From positions 620,001 through 684,000 of the forward strand of contig JBAOIH010000001.1 in assembly GCA_037045645.1 (NCBI GenBank): a DNA stretch of 64,000 nt, in the 5' to 3' direction. Below the pieces are notes generated by a model. That model had not been told where the DNA came from. It made no database searches and saw only the letters and a list, made by a program, of their open reading frames with translations. This DNA is from Nocardioides sp. GTDB lineage: Bacteria; Actinomycetota; Actinomycetes; Propionibacteriales; Nocardioidaceae. The first letter of the stretch is position 1; every line of letters starts with the position of its first letter. Position numbers and translations under genes: made by a program. Shown here piece by piece: positions 1-8,129 of this stretch.

Positions 1-2
1 CC

Positions 3-431
3 GATCTCGACGCGATCGCGGCACTCGAAGCAGCGGCGCTCGCGGGCGACGCGTGGTCTCGCGGGTTGATCGAGGAGGGTCTGGCCAAGGCGCTGCCGAC
101 CATCCACTACCTCGTCGCGGCCGAAGAGGACGCCGTGGTGGGCCATGCCGTGGTCAGTTGTGCCGGAGATATCGCCGAGTTGCAGCGGATCGCGGTCGAC
201 GGCGGGCATCGGCGCCGGGGGATCGCAGGGCGACTGCTGGACGAAGTCGTGGCCCTCGTGCGCTCGACCGAGGCGGAGCGCCTGCTGCTGGAGGTGCGCG
301 TCGACAACCAAGGCGCGCGCGCCTTCTACCTCGATGCGGGTTTCGAGGAGATCGGCGAACGGATGCGCTACTACGCCGACGGTGCCGCTGCCGTGATCTA
401 CGCCCTGGGAATTGAGAGCCTTGCGAATTGA
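3..431 (+). CDS. rimI: Ribosomal protein S18 alanine N-acetyltransferase, 5'-truncated by the window
   Basis: GNAT-family acetyltransferase that acetylates the N-terminal alanine of ribosomal protein S18. The reading frame is open from the first bases of the window, so the true start lies upstream; the first visible residues (DLDAIAALEAAAL, then DAWS) fit the N-terminal part of RimI proteins. The acetyl-CoA binding motif appears as RRRGIAGRLL, and the C-terminal NxxARAFYLDAGFEEIG block is the usual RimI/GNAT motif B region. tsaD follows 6 bases downstream, the common actinobacterial tsaB-rimI-tsaD order. Seen: GNAT motifs and context. Inferred: exact substrate. Confidence 0.87.
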   Translation, partial: DLDAIAALEAAALAGDAWSRGLIEEGLAKALPTIHYLVAAEEDAVVGHAVVSCAGDIAELQRIAVDGGHRRRGIAGRLLDEVVALVRSTEAERLLLEVRVDNQGARAFYLDAGFEEIGERMRYYADGAAAVIYALGIESLAN

Positions 432-437
432 GAGAGG

Positions 438-1493
438 ATGAGCGACATGTCTGACGGACCGCTCGTGCTCGGCATCGAGACCTCCTGCGACGAGACCGGG
501 GTGGGGATCGTCCGAGGACACACCCTGCTCGCCGATGCGGTCGCCTCGTCGGTCGACGAGCACGCCAGGTTCGGCGGAGTGGTCCCCGAAGTCGCCTCCC
601 GGGCGCATCTCGAAGCGATGGTGCCGACGATCGAGCGCGCTGCCGAGACGGCCAGCGTACGCCTCGACGACATCGACGCGGTCGCTGTCACCAGTGGCCC
701 GGGTCTGGCGGGGGCGTTGCTGGTGGGGGTCGCTGCGGCCAAGGCGCTCGCGATCGGGCTCGGCAAGCCGATCTACGGCGTCAACCACCTGGCCGCCCAT
801 GTGGCGGTCGACCAGTTGGAGCACGGACCGCTTCCGGAGCCCTGCTTGGCGATGCTGGTGTCCGGCGGGCACTCGTCGCTGTTGCGGGTCACCGACGTGA
901 CAGTAGGGGTCGATCCGCTGGGCGCCACGATCGACGACGCGGCGGGCGAGGCGTTCGACAAAGTGGCCCGGTTGCTCGGCCTGCCGTTCCCCGGCGGTCC
1001 GCACATCGACCGGATGGCCCGCGAGGGCGACTCGGCGTACGTCGACTTCCCTCGTGGTCTGACCTCGCGCCGCGACCTGGAGCGGCACCGGTTCGACTTC
1101 TCGTTCTCGGGTCTGAAGACCGCTGTCGCGCGCTGGGTCGAAGCCCGCGAGCGTTCGGGTGAGCCGGTGCCTGTCGCCGATGTCGCGGCTGCCTTCCAGG
1201 AGGCCGTCTGCGATGTGCTGACCCGCAAGGCGATCGACGCCGCAGTCACCCAGGGCATCGACGACATCCTGATCGGTGGGGGAGTCGCCGCCAACTCGCG
1301 CCTGCGTGCGATGGCCGAGGAGCGGGCCGCCTCCCGGGGGATCCGGGTCCGCGTCCCGCGCCCCGGCCTGTGCACCGACAACGGTGCGATGGTGGCGGCG
1401 CTGGGCGCCGAGCTGGTCGCGCGTGGACGCGAGCCGTCGGCCCTCGATCTGCCCGCCGACTCCTCTCAGCCGATCACGCAGGTCGTCGCCTGA
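438..1493 (+). CDS. tsaD: tRNA N6-adenosine threonylcarbamoyltransferase TsaD
   Basis: Transfers the threonylcarbamoyl group from TC-AMP to A37 of ANN-decoding tRNAs (t6A), together with TsaB and TsaE. The 351-residue product has the Kae1/TsaD signature: GIETSCDETG near residue 12, the metal-binding HLAAH motif (His117, His121), a GHSSLL nucleotide-binding loop, and GGGVAANSRLR near residue 280. The first ATG (438) sits directly against the GAGAGG Shine-Dalgarno-like sequence. The ATG at 447 has about 8 bases of spacing and gives a more typical N-terminus, so translation may really start there (348 aa). Probably one operon with rimI. Confidence 0.96.
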   Translation: MSDMSDGPLVLGIETSCDETGVGIVRGHTLLADAVASSVDEHARFGGVVPEVASRAHLEAMVPTIERAAETASVRLDDIDAVAVTSGPGLAGALLVGVAAAKALAIGLGKPIYGVNHLAAHVAVDQLEHGPLPEPCLAMLVSGGHSSLLRVTDVTVGVDPLGATIDDAAGEAFDKVARLLGLPFPGGPHIDRMAREGDSAYVDFPRGLTSRRDLERHRFDFSFSGLKTAVARWVEARERSGEPVPVADVAAAFQEAVCDVLTRKAIDAAVTQGIDDILIGGGVAANSRLRAMAEERAASRGIRVRVPRPGLCTDNGAMVAALGAELVARGREPSALDLPADSSQPITQVVA

Positions 1494-1507
1494 CCCGGCG
1501 CCGACTC

Positions 1508-2779
1508 TCAGGAGCGCAGCCTGAACGGCGGGCTGAACTCGTCCGCTGCGCGCGGTGCCACGGCGTACTCCATCTGACCGTCGAGCCCCATCCGCACGAT
1601 CGACCACTGCCCCTTGGAGAAGATCGTGAGCAGCACGTGCTCGTCGTCCTCCCAGGCGTAGTCCATGATCGTCGCCTGGTCGTCGGCTTCAGACTGTCGG
1701 TGTGCCATGAGCTCCGCGGTGTCGCTGGTGACAATGGCCGCATCCCCGTCGCCGAGTCCGTCCGCGTAGCTGCCTACGGCGAAGATGTGCCGGCCGTCCG
1801 GGCTGAACTCCACGAGCCGGAACGCGCAGGTACCCCAGTCCGGCTCACGCCAGTCGTTCTCGGTGACCAACTGCGAGCAGGTGCCCTGGTCGGTGACCTG
1901 GGTGATCCCGGCCGCCAGTGGCCATCGCGTGGCGGTGGTGGTCTTGAAGGAACCGTTGAGCCGATCCACGATCCCGTGGGACGAGGTGGAGTAGGTGGCC
2001 GGTTCTGCGCCCAGGATGTTCACGATGACGGCGCAGCCTGCGTCGGTCGTACGCCCTTCGACACAGTCCTCGCTCGACACCGAGACGGCGTCCAGAGGCC
2101 CCTCGCCAGGGATTGGGTTCAAGGTATAACGCTCATCGCCTTCGGCCTGTACGACCGTCACGCGGCGGTCCGGCCCCGCCCACGCGACGACTTTGCCCTC
2201 CGGTGAGGTCGCCAGGCCACCGTCGAGGGGATATGTACGCGGCCCCGGCGTGCCGTCGGCATTGATGAAGCTGACTCGCGAGTCGTAGGCGGCCATCACC
2301 CCGCTGCCCATCGGGGCGAACTCGCGGGTGTCGGCGGGCAGGACCCCGGTAAGTGTCGAGCCGTCCGCGAGGTGGACGTCAGCCCCTTCGGCCCAGGCGA
2401 TCCTGGGAGCCTGCCCGACGGACAGCCCCGTGACGCGCAACCCGTCGGCCTCGGTGCGTTCGATGGCTTCGGAAGGCTGCGGTGGCGGTGTGGACTGTGT
2501 CGGCTCGGGCTCGTGGGTCACGACGGTGCGTGTGACCGAGGACGTCGGGTCCAGTGACGGGGGCACGGATCGCGGCTCGTCATGGCCCAGCAGGGCGAAC
2601 GATCCCGCCAGGATCGTCACGGTCGCAGCCGCAGCCGTACCGATCATCAGATTCTGGCGGCGCCGCGAGAATCTGGCGCGCTGCCTGACGTGGTCGATCG
2701 ACGTCGGGGCGTACTCGGTGCTCTCGGCACGCTCTGCCAAGGTGTCGCGCAGCAGGCGCTCGGTGTCGTGGGGGTTCAC
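1508..2779 (-). CDS. Membrane-anchored sensor-like partner of the adjacent sigma factor (beta-propeller-like ectodomain)
   Basis: Predicted 423-residue single-pass protein. A short basic cytosolic N-terminus (NPHDTERLLRDTLAE, then RQRARFSRRR) is followed by one transmembrane helix near residues 45-65, then a Pro/Thr/Ser-rich linker and a roughly 320-residue extracellular region with WD40/YncE-like repeats (for example KVVAWAGPDRRVTVV and GRHIFAVGSYADG). GTG is chosen as start because it overlaps the sigma stop codon by 4 bases (GTGA). No HxxxCxxC zinc anti-sigma motif is visible. Role as anti-sigma or sensor is inferred from the coupled layout, which recurs at 14.3-16.2, 17.5-19.1 and 56.2-58.2 kb. 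Confidence 0.72.
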   Translation of the reverse strand: MNPHDTERLLRDTLAERAESTEYAPTSIDHVRQRARFSRRRQNLMIGTAAAATVTILAGSFALLGHDEPRSVPPSLDPTSSVTRTVVTHEPEPTQSTPPPQPSEAIERTEADGLRVTGLSVGQAPRIAWAEGADVHLADGSTLTGVLPADTREFAPMGSGVMAAYDSRVSFINADGTPGPRTYPLDGGLATSPEGKVVAWAGPDRRVTVVQAEGDERYTLNPIPGEGPLDAVSVSSEDCVEGRTTDAGCAVIVNILGAEPATYSTSSHGIVDRLNGSFKTTTATRWPLAAGITQVTDQGTCSQLVTENDWREPDWGTCAFRLVEFSPDGRHIFAVGSYADGLGDGDAAIVTSDTAELMAHRQSEADDQATIMDYAWEDDEHVLLTIFSKGQWSIVRMGLDGQMEYAVAPRAADEFSPPFRLRS

Positions 2780-3306
2780 AGCTCTGCCCCTTCCAGGGTG
2801 CGTCGCAGGTTGGCCATGGCCTTGCTGGTCTGAGACTTGACCGTCCCGACGGAGACCCCGAGCACATCGGCGATCTCGCGTTCGGAGAGGTCTTCGTAGT
2901 AGCGCAGCACCACGACCGCGCGCTGTCGGGGCGCGAGGGTGACGAGGTAGCGCCAGACCGCGTCGCGGCCGGGGTCGTACGACGCCTCGACCCCGCGGTC
3001 GGGGACCTCGCCGCGAGACACTTCTCGACGACGCCAGGCGCGCCGCCAGGTCGAGGTGTGCTCGTTGACCATGATCCTGCGGACGTACGCGTCGAGATGG
3101 CCCTTGTCGTCGAGGCGATCCCAGACCAGATAGAGCTTGGTCAGCGCGGCCTGAACGAGATCTTGGGCGGAGTGCAGATCGCCGGTGATCAGATGGGCCG
3201 TGCGCTGCAGTGCGGGCTCTCGCGCGGCCAGCCACTCGGTGAACTCGCGATCGCGGATCGACTCGCGGGTGCCTTCGCTCACGCTCACCATCCTGGTCAC
3301 TTCCAT
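2776..3306 (-). CDS. SigE-family ECF-type RNA polymerase sigma factor
   Basis: A 176-residue sigma-70 family protein. Region 2 spans about residues 18-85 (FTEWLAAREPALQRTAHLI, then DLVQAALTKLYLVWDRL). Region 4 spans about residues 118-170, with the helix-turn-helix LSEREIADVLGVSVGTVKSQ. The pattern matches the actinobacterial SigE-like group rather than classical ECF41 or ECF01. Several starts are possible: ATG 3306, an internal ATG at 3291, or a nearby GTG. Translationally coupled to the downstream membrane gene. Target promoters are unknown. Confidence 0.9.
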   Translation of the reverse strand: MEVTRMVSVSEGTRESIRDREFTEWLAAREPALQRTAHLITGDLHSAQDLVQAALTKLYLVWDRLDDKGHLDAYVRRIMVNEHTSTWRRAWRRREVSRGEVPDRGVEASYDPGRDAVWRYLVTLAPRQRAVVVLRYYEDLSEREIADVLGVSVGTVKSQTSKAMANLRRTLEGAEL

Positions 3307-3403
3307 GACCCCAACACGACATCACGCGGCCGCAGGGTTGCCGCTCCGTGCCGGAATTCTCGCCCCAACCTCACCCCAACCAGTCATGTGATTGCATCCG
3401 CGC

Positions 3404-4537
3404 ATGCACAAGGTGAAAGCAGTCGTCGCCCGCGCCAAGGGCCAGCCAGTCAGCGTCGAGACCATCAACATCCCCGACCCGGGGCCGGGCGAGGCATTGG
3501 TGCAGGTGCAGGCCTGCGGCGTGTGCCATACCGACCTGCACTACCGCGAGGGCGGCATCAACGACGACTTCCCGTTCCTGCTCGGCCATGAGGCTGCGGG
3601 AGTAGTCGAGTCAGTGGGAGAGGGCGTCACCAACGTGGCACCCGGCGATTTCGTGATCCTCAACTGGCGTGCGGTCTGCGGCAACTGTCGTGCCTGCAAC
3701 CGCGGCGAGCCGTGGTACTGCTTCGCGACCCACAACGCCACGCAGAAGATGACGTTGGAGGACGGCACCGAACTCAGCCCGGCGCTGGGCATCGGCGCGT
3801 TCGCCGAGAAGACCCTCGTGGCCGCCGGCCAGTGCACCAAGGTCGACGAGTCCGCGCGCCCGGCTGCGGTGGGTCTGCTCGGCTGCGGCGTGATGGCCGG
3901 CCTGGGTGCCGCGATCAACACCGGCAATGTCGGGCGTGGCAAGTCCGTGGCCGTGATCGGCTGCGGCGGCGTCGGTGCTGCCGCGATCGCGGGTGCCGCG
4001 CTGGCTGGTGCCGAGACGATCATCGCCGTCGACATCGACGACCGGAAGCTCGAAGGTGCCAAGAAGATGGGTGCCACCCACACCGTCAACTCCAAGAACG
4101 AGGACGCCGTCGAGGGCATCCGCCGGATCACGGCCGTCACCGACGGCACCGGTCACGACGGTGGCGCCGACGTCGTGATCGACGCCGTCGGCCGCCCGGA
4201 GACCTGGAAGCAGGCCTTCTACGCCCGCGATCTGGCCGGCACGGTCGTCCTGGTCGGCGTCCCGACCCCGGACATGAAGATCCCCGACATCCCGCTGATC
4301 GACGTCTTCGGTCGTGGCGGGTCCCTGAAGAGCAGTTGGTACGGCGACTGCCTGCCCAGTCGCGACTTCCCGATGCTGGTCTCGCTGTATCAGCAAGGCC
4401 GACTCGACCTCGACGCATTCGTCACCGAGGAGATCGGCATCGACGACGTCGAGGCGGCATTCGAGAAGATGCACCACGGTGACGTGCTGCGGTCGGTGGT
4501 CGTGCTGAGCCGGAGCGACGAGGGAGCCCCGGCGTAG
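3404..4537 (+). CDS. mscR: S-(hydroxymethyl)mycothiol dehydrogenase
   Basis: Zinc-dependent medium-chain dehydrogenase that oxidises the formaldehyde-mycothiol adduct to S-formylmycothiol using NAD. From ATG 3404 the protein has 377 residues. Visible features: catalytic zinc ligands Cys41 and the His62-Glu63 pair (GHEAAG), a structural zinc cluster Cys92/95/98/106 (VCGNCRACNRGEPWYC), and a Rossmann loop VAVIGCGGVGAAA near residues 183-195. An upstream in-frame TTG (3392) and a downstream GTG (3413) are alternative starts. The metallo-beta-lactamase-fold gene just downstream is its usual partner (compare the Rv2259-Rv2260 pair). The gene indicates that the organism uses mycothiol. Confidence 0.9.
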   Translation: MHKVKAVVARAKGQPVSVETINIPDPGPGEALVQVQACGVCHTDLHYREGGINDDFPFLLGHEAAGVVESVGEGVTNVAPGDFVILNWRAVCGNCRACNRGEPWYCFATHNATQKMTLEDGTELSPALGIGAFAEKTLVAAGQCTKVDESARPAAVGLLGCGVMAGLGAAINTGNVGRGKSVAVIGCGGVGAAAIAGAALAGAETIIAVDIDDRKLEGAKKMGATHTVNSKNEDAVEGIRRITAVTDGTGHDGGADVVIDAVGRPETWKQAFYARDLAGTVVLVGVPTPDMKIPDIPLIDVFGRGGSLKSSWYGDCLPSRDFPMLVSLYQQGRLDLDAFVTEEIGIDDVEAAFEKMHHGDVLRSVVVLSRSDEGAPA

Positions 4538-4589
4538 CCGGGAGCGAGTGAGGAGTGCAGGTGAAGACGACAATTCAGGTGGATCTGAC

Positions 4590-5195
4590 GTGACCGTACG
4601 CATCGACCACGGCGTGGTTTCAGGGACGTTCTCCTTGGACGGGGAGACCTTCGACGTCGACAACAACGTGTGGGTGATCGGCGACGACGAGCAATGCCTG
4701 GTCATCGACGCGCCGCATGACGTGGACGCGATCATGGCGATCGTGGGTGAGCGGGCTGTGAAGGCGATCGTGTGCACCCACGCGCACGACGACCACGTAC
4801 GAGTGGCTCCCGCGCTTCGTGAACGCACCGGTGCTCCCATCCTGCTGCACCCGGACGAGAAGCCGGTCTGGGAGCTCACCCATCCCGACACCCTGTGGGA
4901 CGCCGACCTGTCCGACGGTCAGTCGATCACCGTCGGGGGAGCGGCAGTCACGGTTTTGCACACGCCGGGTCACGCGCCCGGAGCGGTCTGCCTCTATGTC
5001 CACGACCTGGGCTGCGTCTTCACCGGCGACACGCTCTTCAACGGCGGCCCAGGGGCGACTGGGCGCTCGTTCAGTGACGCGGATCTGATCAAGGAATCGA
5101 TCCGGGCCAAGCTCTTCGAACTGCCGGACGAGACGGTCGTGCACACCGGTCATGGAGACGACACCTCGATCGGGGCCGAGCGCGTCAACGTGTGA
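4590..5195 (+). CDS. Metallo-beta-lactamase-fold hydrolase (glyoxalase II-like)
   Basis: A 201-residue MBL-fold protein. The metal motif HAHDDH (His64, His66, Asp68, His69) is followed by His127 (HTPGHAPG), Asp147 (FTGDTLF) and a C-terminal His188 (VHTGHGDD): a full binuclear zinc set. The GTG at 4590 is preferred because AGGTGGA lies 6 bases upstream and the family N-terminus (VTVRIDHG) begins there; an in-frame GTG at 4548 is less likely. Located 52 bases after mscR and probably co-transcribed. A role in hydrolysing S-formylmycothiol or a related thioester is inferred from family and position. A perfect terminator hairpin begins at its stop codon. Confidence 0.85.
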   Translation: MTVRIDHGVVSGTFSLDGETFDVDNNVWVIGDDEQCLVIDAPHDVDAIMAIVGERAVKAIVCTHAHDDHVRVAPALRERTGAPILLHPDEKPVWELTHPDTLWDADLSDGQSITVGGAAVTVLHTPGHAPGAVCLYVHDLGCVFTGDTLFNGGPGATGRSFSDADLIKESIRAKLFELPDETVVHTGHGDDTSIGAERVNV

Positions 5196-5215
5196 AACCC
5201 GGCATCGCCGGGTTT
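5195..5215 (+). terminator. Rho-independent-type hairpin after the MBL hydrolase
   Basis: A perfect 9-bp inverted repeat, AAACCCGGC / GCCGGGTTT, with the 3-base loop ATC. It starts on the last base of the hydrolase stop codon and ends in TTT followed by GTTC. It separates the mycothiol pair from the next operon. Confidence 0.8.
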
Positions 5216-5276
5216 GTTCTCAGCCTCAACGGGGAGCCTTCGCAGCGTCAAGCCCCGAACAGGCGAGGAGTTGCAG

Positions 5277-5837
5277 GTGATCGATCGCGAGGCCATCCGT
5301 AGGGTCTCCAGTCCGGATTTCGTAGGCACCGTCGAGGTGGAAGTCGCGGACGAGACCAACCGGGTCGAGGTGCGAATCGGCACGCGCGGACAGCTGCTGG
5401 GTGTCCGGGTCTTGCGACTGGACCACTCGTTGAAGTCCGAAGCTGGCCTCCGTGACGCGCTCCTCGGTGCGGCTGCGCGCGCCGAGACTCATCGGACGTT
5501 GCAAGAGTTGGCGCTGTGCGGAGCGTTGGACAACGTCTCCGAGGCGGACGCCCACGAGCCCCTCGCGCCACTTCCGGGTCCGACCGCGCCCCCGCTGGTG
5601 ATCCGCTCACCACGGGAGCAGGCAGACGCCTTCGCTCGCTATGTCAACAGCGGTGCGCTTGCGCAACTCGACTCCATCCCCGGGCTGACCTGGAGCACTT
5701 CGGACAACACGTACGTGTCCCTCGGGCTCGACCAGCGGGGGCGACTCCAAGATGTGCGCGCCGATGACCTGTGGTTGTCGGCCGTGACCGAAGACAGACT
5801 CCAGAACTCACTCACGCAGGCGGTGACCAACCCATGA
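5277..5837 (+). CDS. YbaB/EbfC-like protein, first gene of WXG cassette A
   Basis: A 186-residue protein. GTG 5277 is chosen because GAGGAG lies about 6 bases upstream. The first ~100 residues look like the YbaB/EbfC fold found next to ESX-type genes: a strand pair with VEVRIGTRGQLLGVRVL, then a long helix with alanines. A shorter similar strand pair (VSLGLDQRGRLQDVRA) appears near residue 160, so the protein may hold two halves. In ESX loci such proteins accompany WXG100 substrates; the role here is inferred from the neighbours. Its stop overlaps the next ATG (ATGA). The paralogous slot in cassette B is 39415-39981. Confidence 0.7.
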   Translation: MIDREAIRRVSSPDFVGTVEVEVADETNRVEVRIGTRGQLLGVRVLRLDHSLKSEAGLRDALLGAAARAETHRTLQELALCGALDNVSEADAHEPLAPLPGPTAPPLVIRSPREQADAFARYVNSGALAQLDSIPGLTWSTSDNTYVSLGLDQRGRLQDVRADDLWLSAVTEDRLQNSLTQAVTNP

Positions 5838-6163
5838 CCGGCCCGACCCAGACGATCTATGCGGAAACCCAGGCACTCTATAACGCTGCCTCCGCCTGGC
5901 GTGATGTCGTCAGCCCAGCAATTGGGGAGGCGCAACAGTTGGCGTCCAACGGGGAAGGTCAGGGATACCTCTTCGGCGTCGCCCTTGCCGAACTGCAGGA
6001 ACCCCACAACGACTTCGCCGAGATGTCGGCCAGTGTCCTCGGCGGCGGCAAGTCCACCACGCAAGAGTTCGGCGAGGCCATCGAAAAGGCCGCTAAGAAC
6101 TTTGAGGCCACCGACGCACAGCGCGCGACGCTGCTTACCAAGGAGGAGGCGGGGATTCCGTGA
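5834..6163 (+). CDS. WXG100/ESAT-6-like small helical protein, cassette A
   Basis: A 109-residue acidic protein, predicted almost wholly helical, of the size of WXG100 (ESAT-6/EspC-like) type VII secretion substrates. A single Trp lies near residue 22 (SAWRDVV), followed by a Gly-rich turn (SNGEGQGY) and a second helix with a regular heptad pattern. The canonical W-x-G is not exact, so family membership is inferred from size, helix-turn-helix pattern and partners. The start ATG overlaps the upstream stop by 4 bases and its own stop overlaps the next start (GTGA), implying strict co-translation. Confidence 0.65.
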   Translation: MTGPTQTIYAETQALYNAASAWRDVVSPAIGEAQQLASNGEGQGYLFGVALAELQEPHNDFAEMSASVLGGGKSTTQEFGEAIEKAAKNFEATDAQRATLLTKEEAGIP

Positions 6164-7116
6164 ACGATCGTCTTCCAGGATTACCGCCGTACGACGCGCC
6201 AGCCTTGCCGAGTCAGGTCTCCAGCCTGCTGATCTTCGGCACCCCCGACATGTGGTTCAACCGCATGTGCGAACTCAACGATGTGGTGATCAAGCACGTT
6301 GAAGACTTCGGCGCCAAGATCCAAGCCAAGATCAACAGCCTGAGTGAGTGGGACGCCGCGATCATCGGGGGCACGATCGGCCTCGGGGTCGGTGGCCCAC
6401 TCGGCGGCCTGGTGGGAGGTCTCACCGGCGCTGCGTTGATCGGCACGGTGAAGGACTGGCTCAACGGCAAGTTTGGCGACCTGTTGCGGGAGATCTGGGA
6501 CGCCCACAAGTTGCTGGTCGACGCCATGCAAGCCGGCGTGGACGCGATCTGGGGCAACCCCGAGAAGCTGCGGGGTCTGGGGGCGGGCTATCAGACGGCA
6601 ATGTCCAAGCTCAACGGCTCCTATAGCGACGTCAAGTCGGCCACTGACGACGTCAGCATCTTCTGGGGCGGGCGTGGCCAGGAGGCCTATGCGAATGCCG
6701 CCGGGCAGCAGATGTCTGCGATGGAGGCCATGGCCGGGAAGATGGGCACTGCCAACCATCTCATGGCTGATGCGGCCGAGATGATCCAGCAATGCTGGTC
6801 GGACATCATCCAGGCACTGATCGCGCTCGGAGCTGATCTGCTGAGCACAGTCGGCGACGAGGTGCACATCACCAAGCTGCCGACCTTGAAGGTGACGGCA
6901 ACTTGCAAAGTCATCTCCAACTGCGTGAACTTCCTCAACGCCGTCATCACCGCCATCCGCAATGTCAACATCACCGCCCGCAACACGTCGATGATGGAAT
7001 GGACCGACCTGACCGCAGGAGAGATGGCGCTCGACGACAACTCGTGGCCGGCGCCCTCGTCGATGGCATCGAGCCAATACGGCGGCAACGGCAACTGGAA
7101 CACTACGGACAGTTGA
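6160..7116 (+). CDS. Large WXG-like protein with a Gly-rich membrane segment, cassette A
   Basis: A 318-residue protein starting at GTG. Residues about 65-95 form a very Gly-rich hydrophobic hairpin (IIGGTIGLGVGGPLGG, then LVGGLTGAALIG), the kind of segment seen in secreted WXG/LXG proteins and pore formers. Further on is a WXG-type turn (SIFWGGRGQEAY, about residue 168) between two long helices, then another hydrophobic helix pair (IIQALIALGADLL). No toxin domain was recognised at the C-terminus. Probably a type VII-exported or membrane-inserting protein; function unknown. Overlaps its neighbours by 4 and 1 bases. Confidence 0.62.
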   Translation: MNDRLPGLPPYDAPALPSQVSSLLIFGTPDMWFNRMCELNDVVIKHVEDFGAKIQAKINSLSEWDAAIIGGTIGLGVGGPLGGLVGGLTGAALIGTVKDWLNGKFGDLLREIWDAHKLLVDAMQAGVDAIWGNPEKLRGLGAGYQTAMSKLNGSYSDVKSATDDVSIFWGGRGQEAYANAAGQQMSAMEAMAGKMGTANHLMADAAEMIQQCWSDIIQALIALGADLLSTVGDEVHITKLPTLKVTATCKVISNCVNFLNAVITAIRNVNITARNTSMMEWTDLTAGEMALDDNSWPAPSSMASSQYGGNGNWNTTDS

Positions 7117-7988
7117 TGCGTCGACTTGGCTTAGGGATTGGTGCGCTCACTATCGCGGCGACTCTGTCCGCCTGTGGCTCCGATGAGGAGCCGAGTGGTC
7201 GACAGGTCCGAGGCGGTGATGCCGTGGCGGTCTCGGCGACTGCGTTCGAACGTACGAGTCTCGCGAAGGTCTCGCTTCCCTCCGGTGTCCTCACCTTGGG
7301 CCTCGCGCCTGACCTTGCCGAGGTCGAGTCCGGCGATGACACGCTCACTCCGGCCACTGACGTCACCCTGATCGGCGTGACGTGGACATTCGAGCAACAC
7401 CGCAACTCCAACACCTTCGACGTGATCTTGAACGGCTCGGGTCGTCAGGCGCTGCCCGTGCCGACCCTGCAGATCGCTGACGGTGACGCTGGGATCGATC
7501 TGCCCGGCGACGTCGAGTCCAGTGGGGGAGCGGTGGCGGGAGTGGAGAGCGGATCGAGCGCCCTCCAGGTCGAATACGACGGGATCGTGGCGTCGGTCGA
7601 CCTCGCGAGCGGCACGGTGAACGCCGGGAAGGTCGAAGGTCTGGAAGACCTCGAAGCCTTGGAGACGCGGAAGTTCGAGTCCTGTCCGTCCCGAGACTTC
7701 CCTGTCTCGGCGGTCTTGGACCACGCCTGCGGGATCGAGGCGGTCTTCAGGGTGCCCTTCATCAACGGGCTCGGCTGGGCGCCGAGCGACAACGGTTGGC
7801 TCGTGGTCGACACGCGAGTCCAAGGTGGTCCGGCGAAGGTCACGATCAACGGCGAACGCGGCGAGCCCCTTGCACAGGTCGGCCAGGGCATCGAGCGACT
7901 CGCCTTCGGCGTGATCGGTGGCTCCAAGACGGTGGAGTTCGACTTCGGCGGGGACGTGGGTGTGGTCTCGGCACGTCTTCCGGACTGA
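7116..7988 (+). CDS. Lipoprotein, last gene of cassette A
   Basis: A 290-residue predicted lipoprotein. The signal peptide MRRLGLGIGALTIAATLSAC ends in a good lipobox (LSAC), placing acylated Cys20 on the outer face of the membrane. The mature part is beta-rich without a recognised catalytic motif. It shares features with the cassette B lipoprotein (41457-42443): a YDG-V-(S/D)-DL/I-(S/T)-TG block followed later by a G-GW...WLVVD block and an internal Cys pair. The start overlaps the previous stop by one base (TGATG). Function unknown; probably the surface partner of the upstream WXG-like proteins. Confidence 0.75.
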   Translation: MRRLGLGIGALTIAATLSACGSDEEPSGRQVRGGDAVAVSATAFERTSLAKVSLPSGVLTLGLAPDLAEVESGDDTLTPATDVTLIGVTWTFEQHRNSNTFDVILNGSGRQALPVPTLQIADGDAGIDLPGDVESSGGAVAGVESGSSALQVEYDGIVASVDLASGTVNAGKVEGLEDLEALETRKFESCPSRDFPVSAVLDHACGIEAVFRVPFINGLGWAPSDNGWLVVDTRVQGGPAKVTINGERGEPLAQVGQGIERLAFGVIGGSKTVEFDFGGDVGVVSARLPD

Positions 7989-8037
7989 GTCCGACCTGCC
8001 TGGCCCCCATGTGTCGGGGAACACGTTTGCGGCGATT

Positions 8038-8071
8038 ACTACATATTGTCGTAACTACGACAATATGTAGT
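8038..8071. promoter_or_regulatory. Perfect 34-bp AT-rich palindrome (candidate operator)
   Basis: Two 16-base arms, ACTACATATTGTCGTA and its exact reverse complement, separated by AC. It is strikingly AT-rich for this chromosome and lies 58 bases before the start of the membrane-protein gene at 8130. Outer half-sites ACTACAT...ATGTAGT resemble the TACA/TGTA half-sites of BlaI/MecI/CopY-type repressors, but this is only a resemblance. It could also fold as an RNA hairpin ending the cassette A transcript, although no T-tract follows. Confidence 0.7.
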
Positions 8072-8129
8072 TGCAGAAATCCTGCAGATCGGGATCGCCT
8101 CGGTCGCCACTTGGGAGGACGTCCACCTA

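Noticed and set aside
5277..7988. A complete ESX/type VII secretion locus
   Set aside because: No EccB, EccC ATPase, EccD, EccE or mycosin gene is present in the window; only substrate-like and accessory-like proteins are seen.
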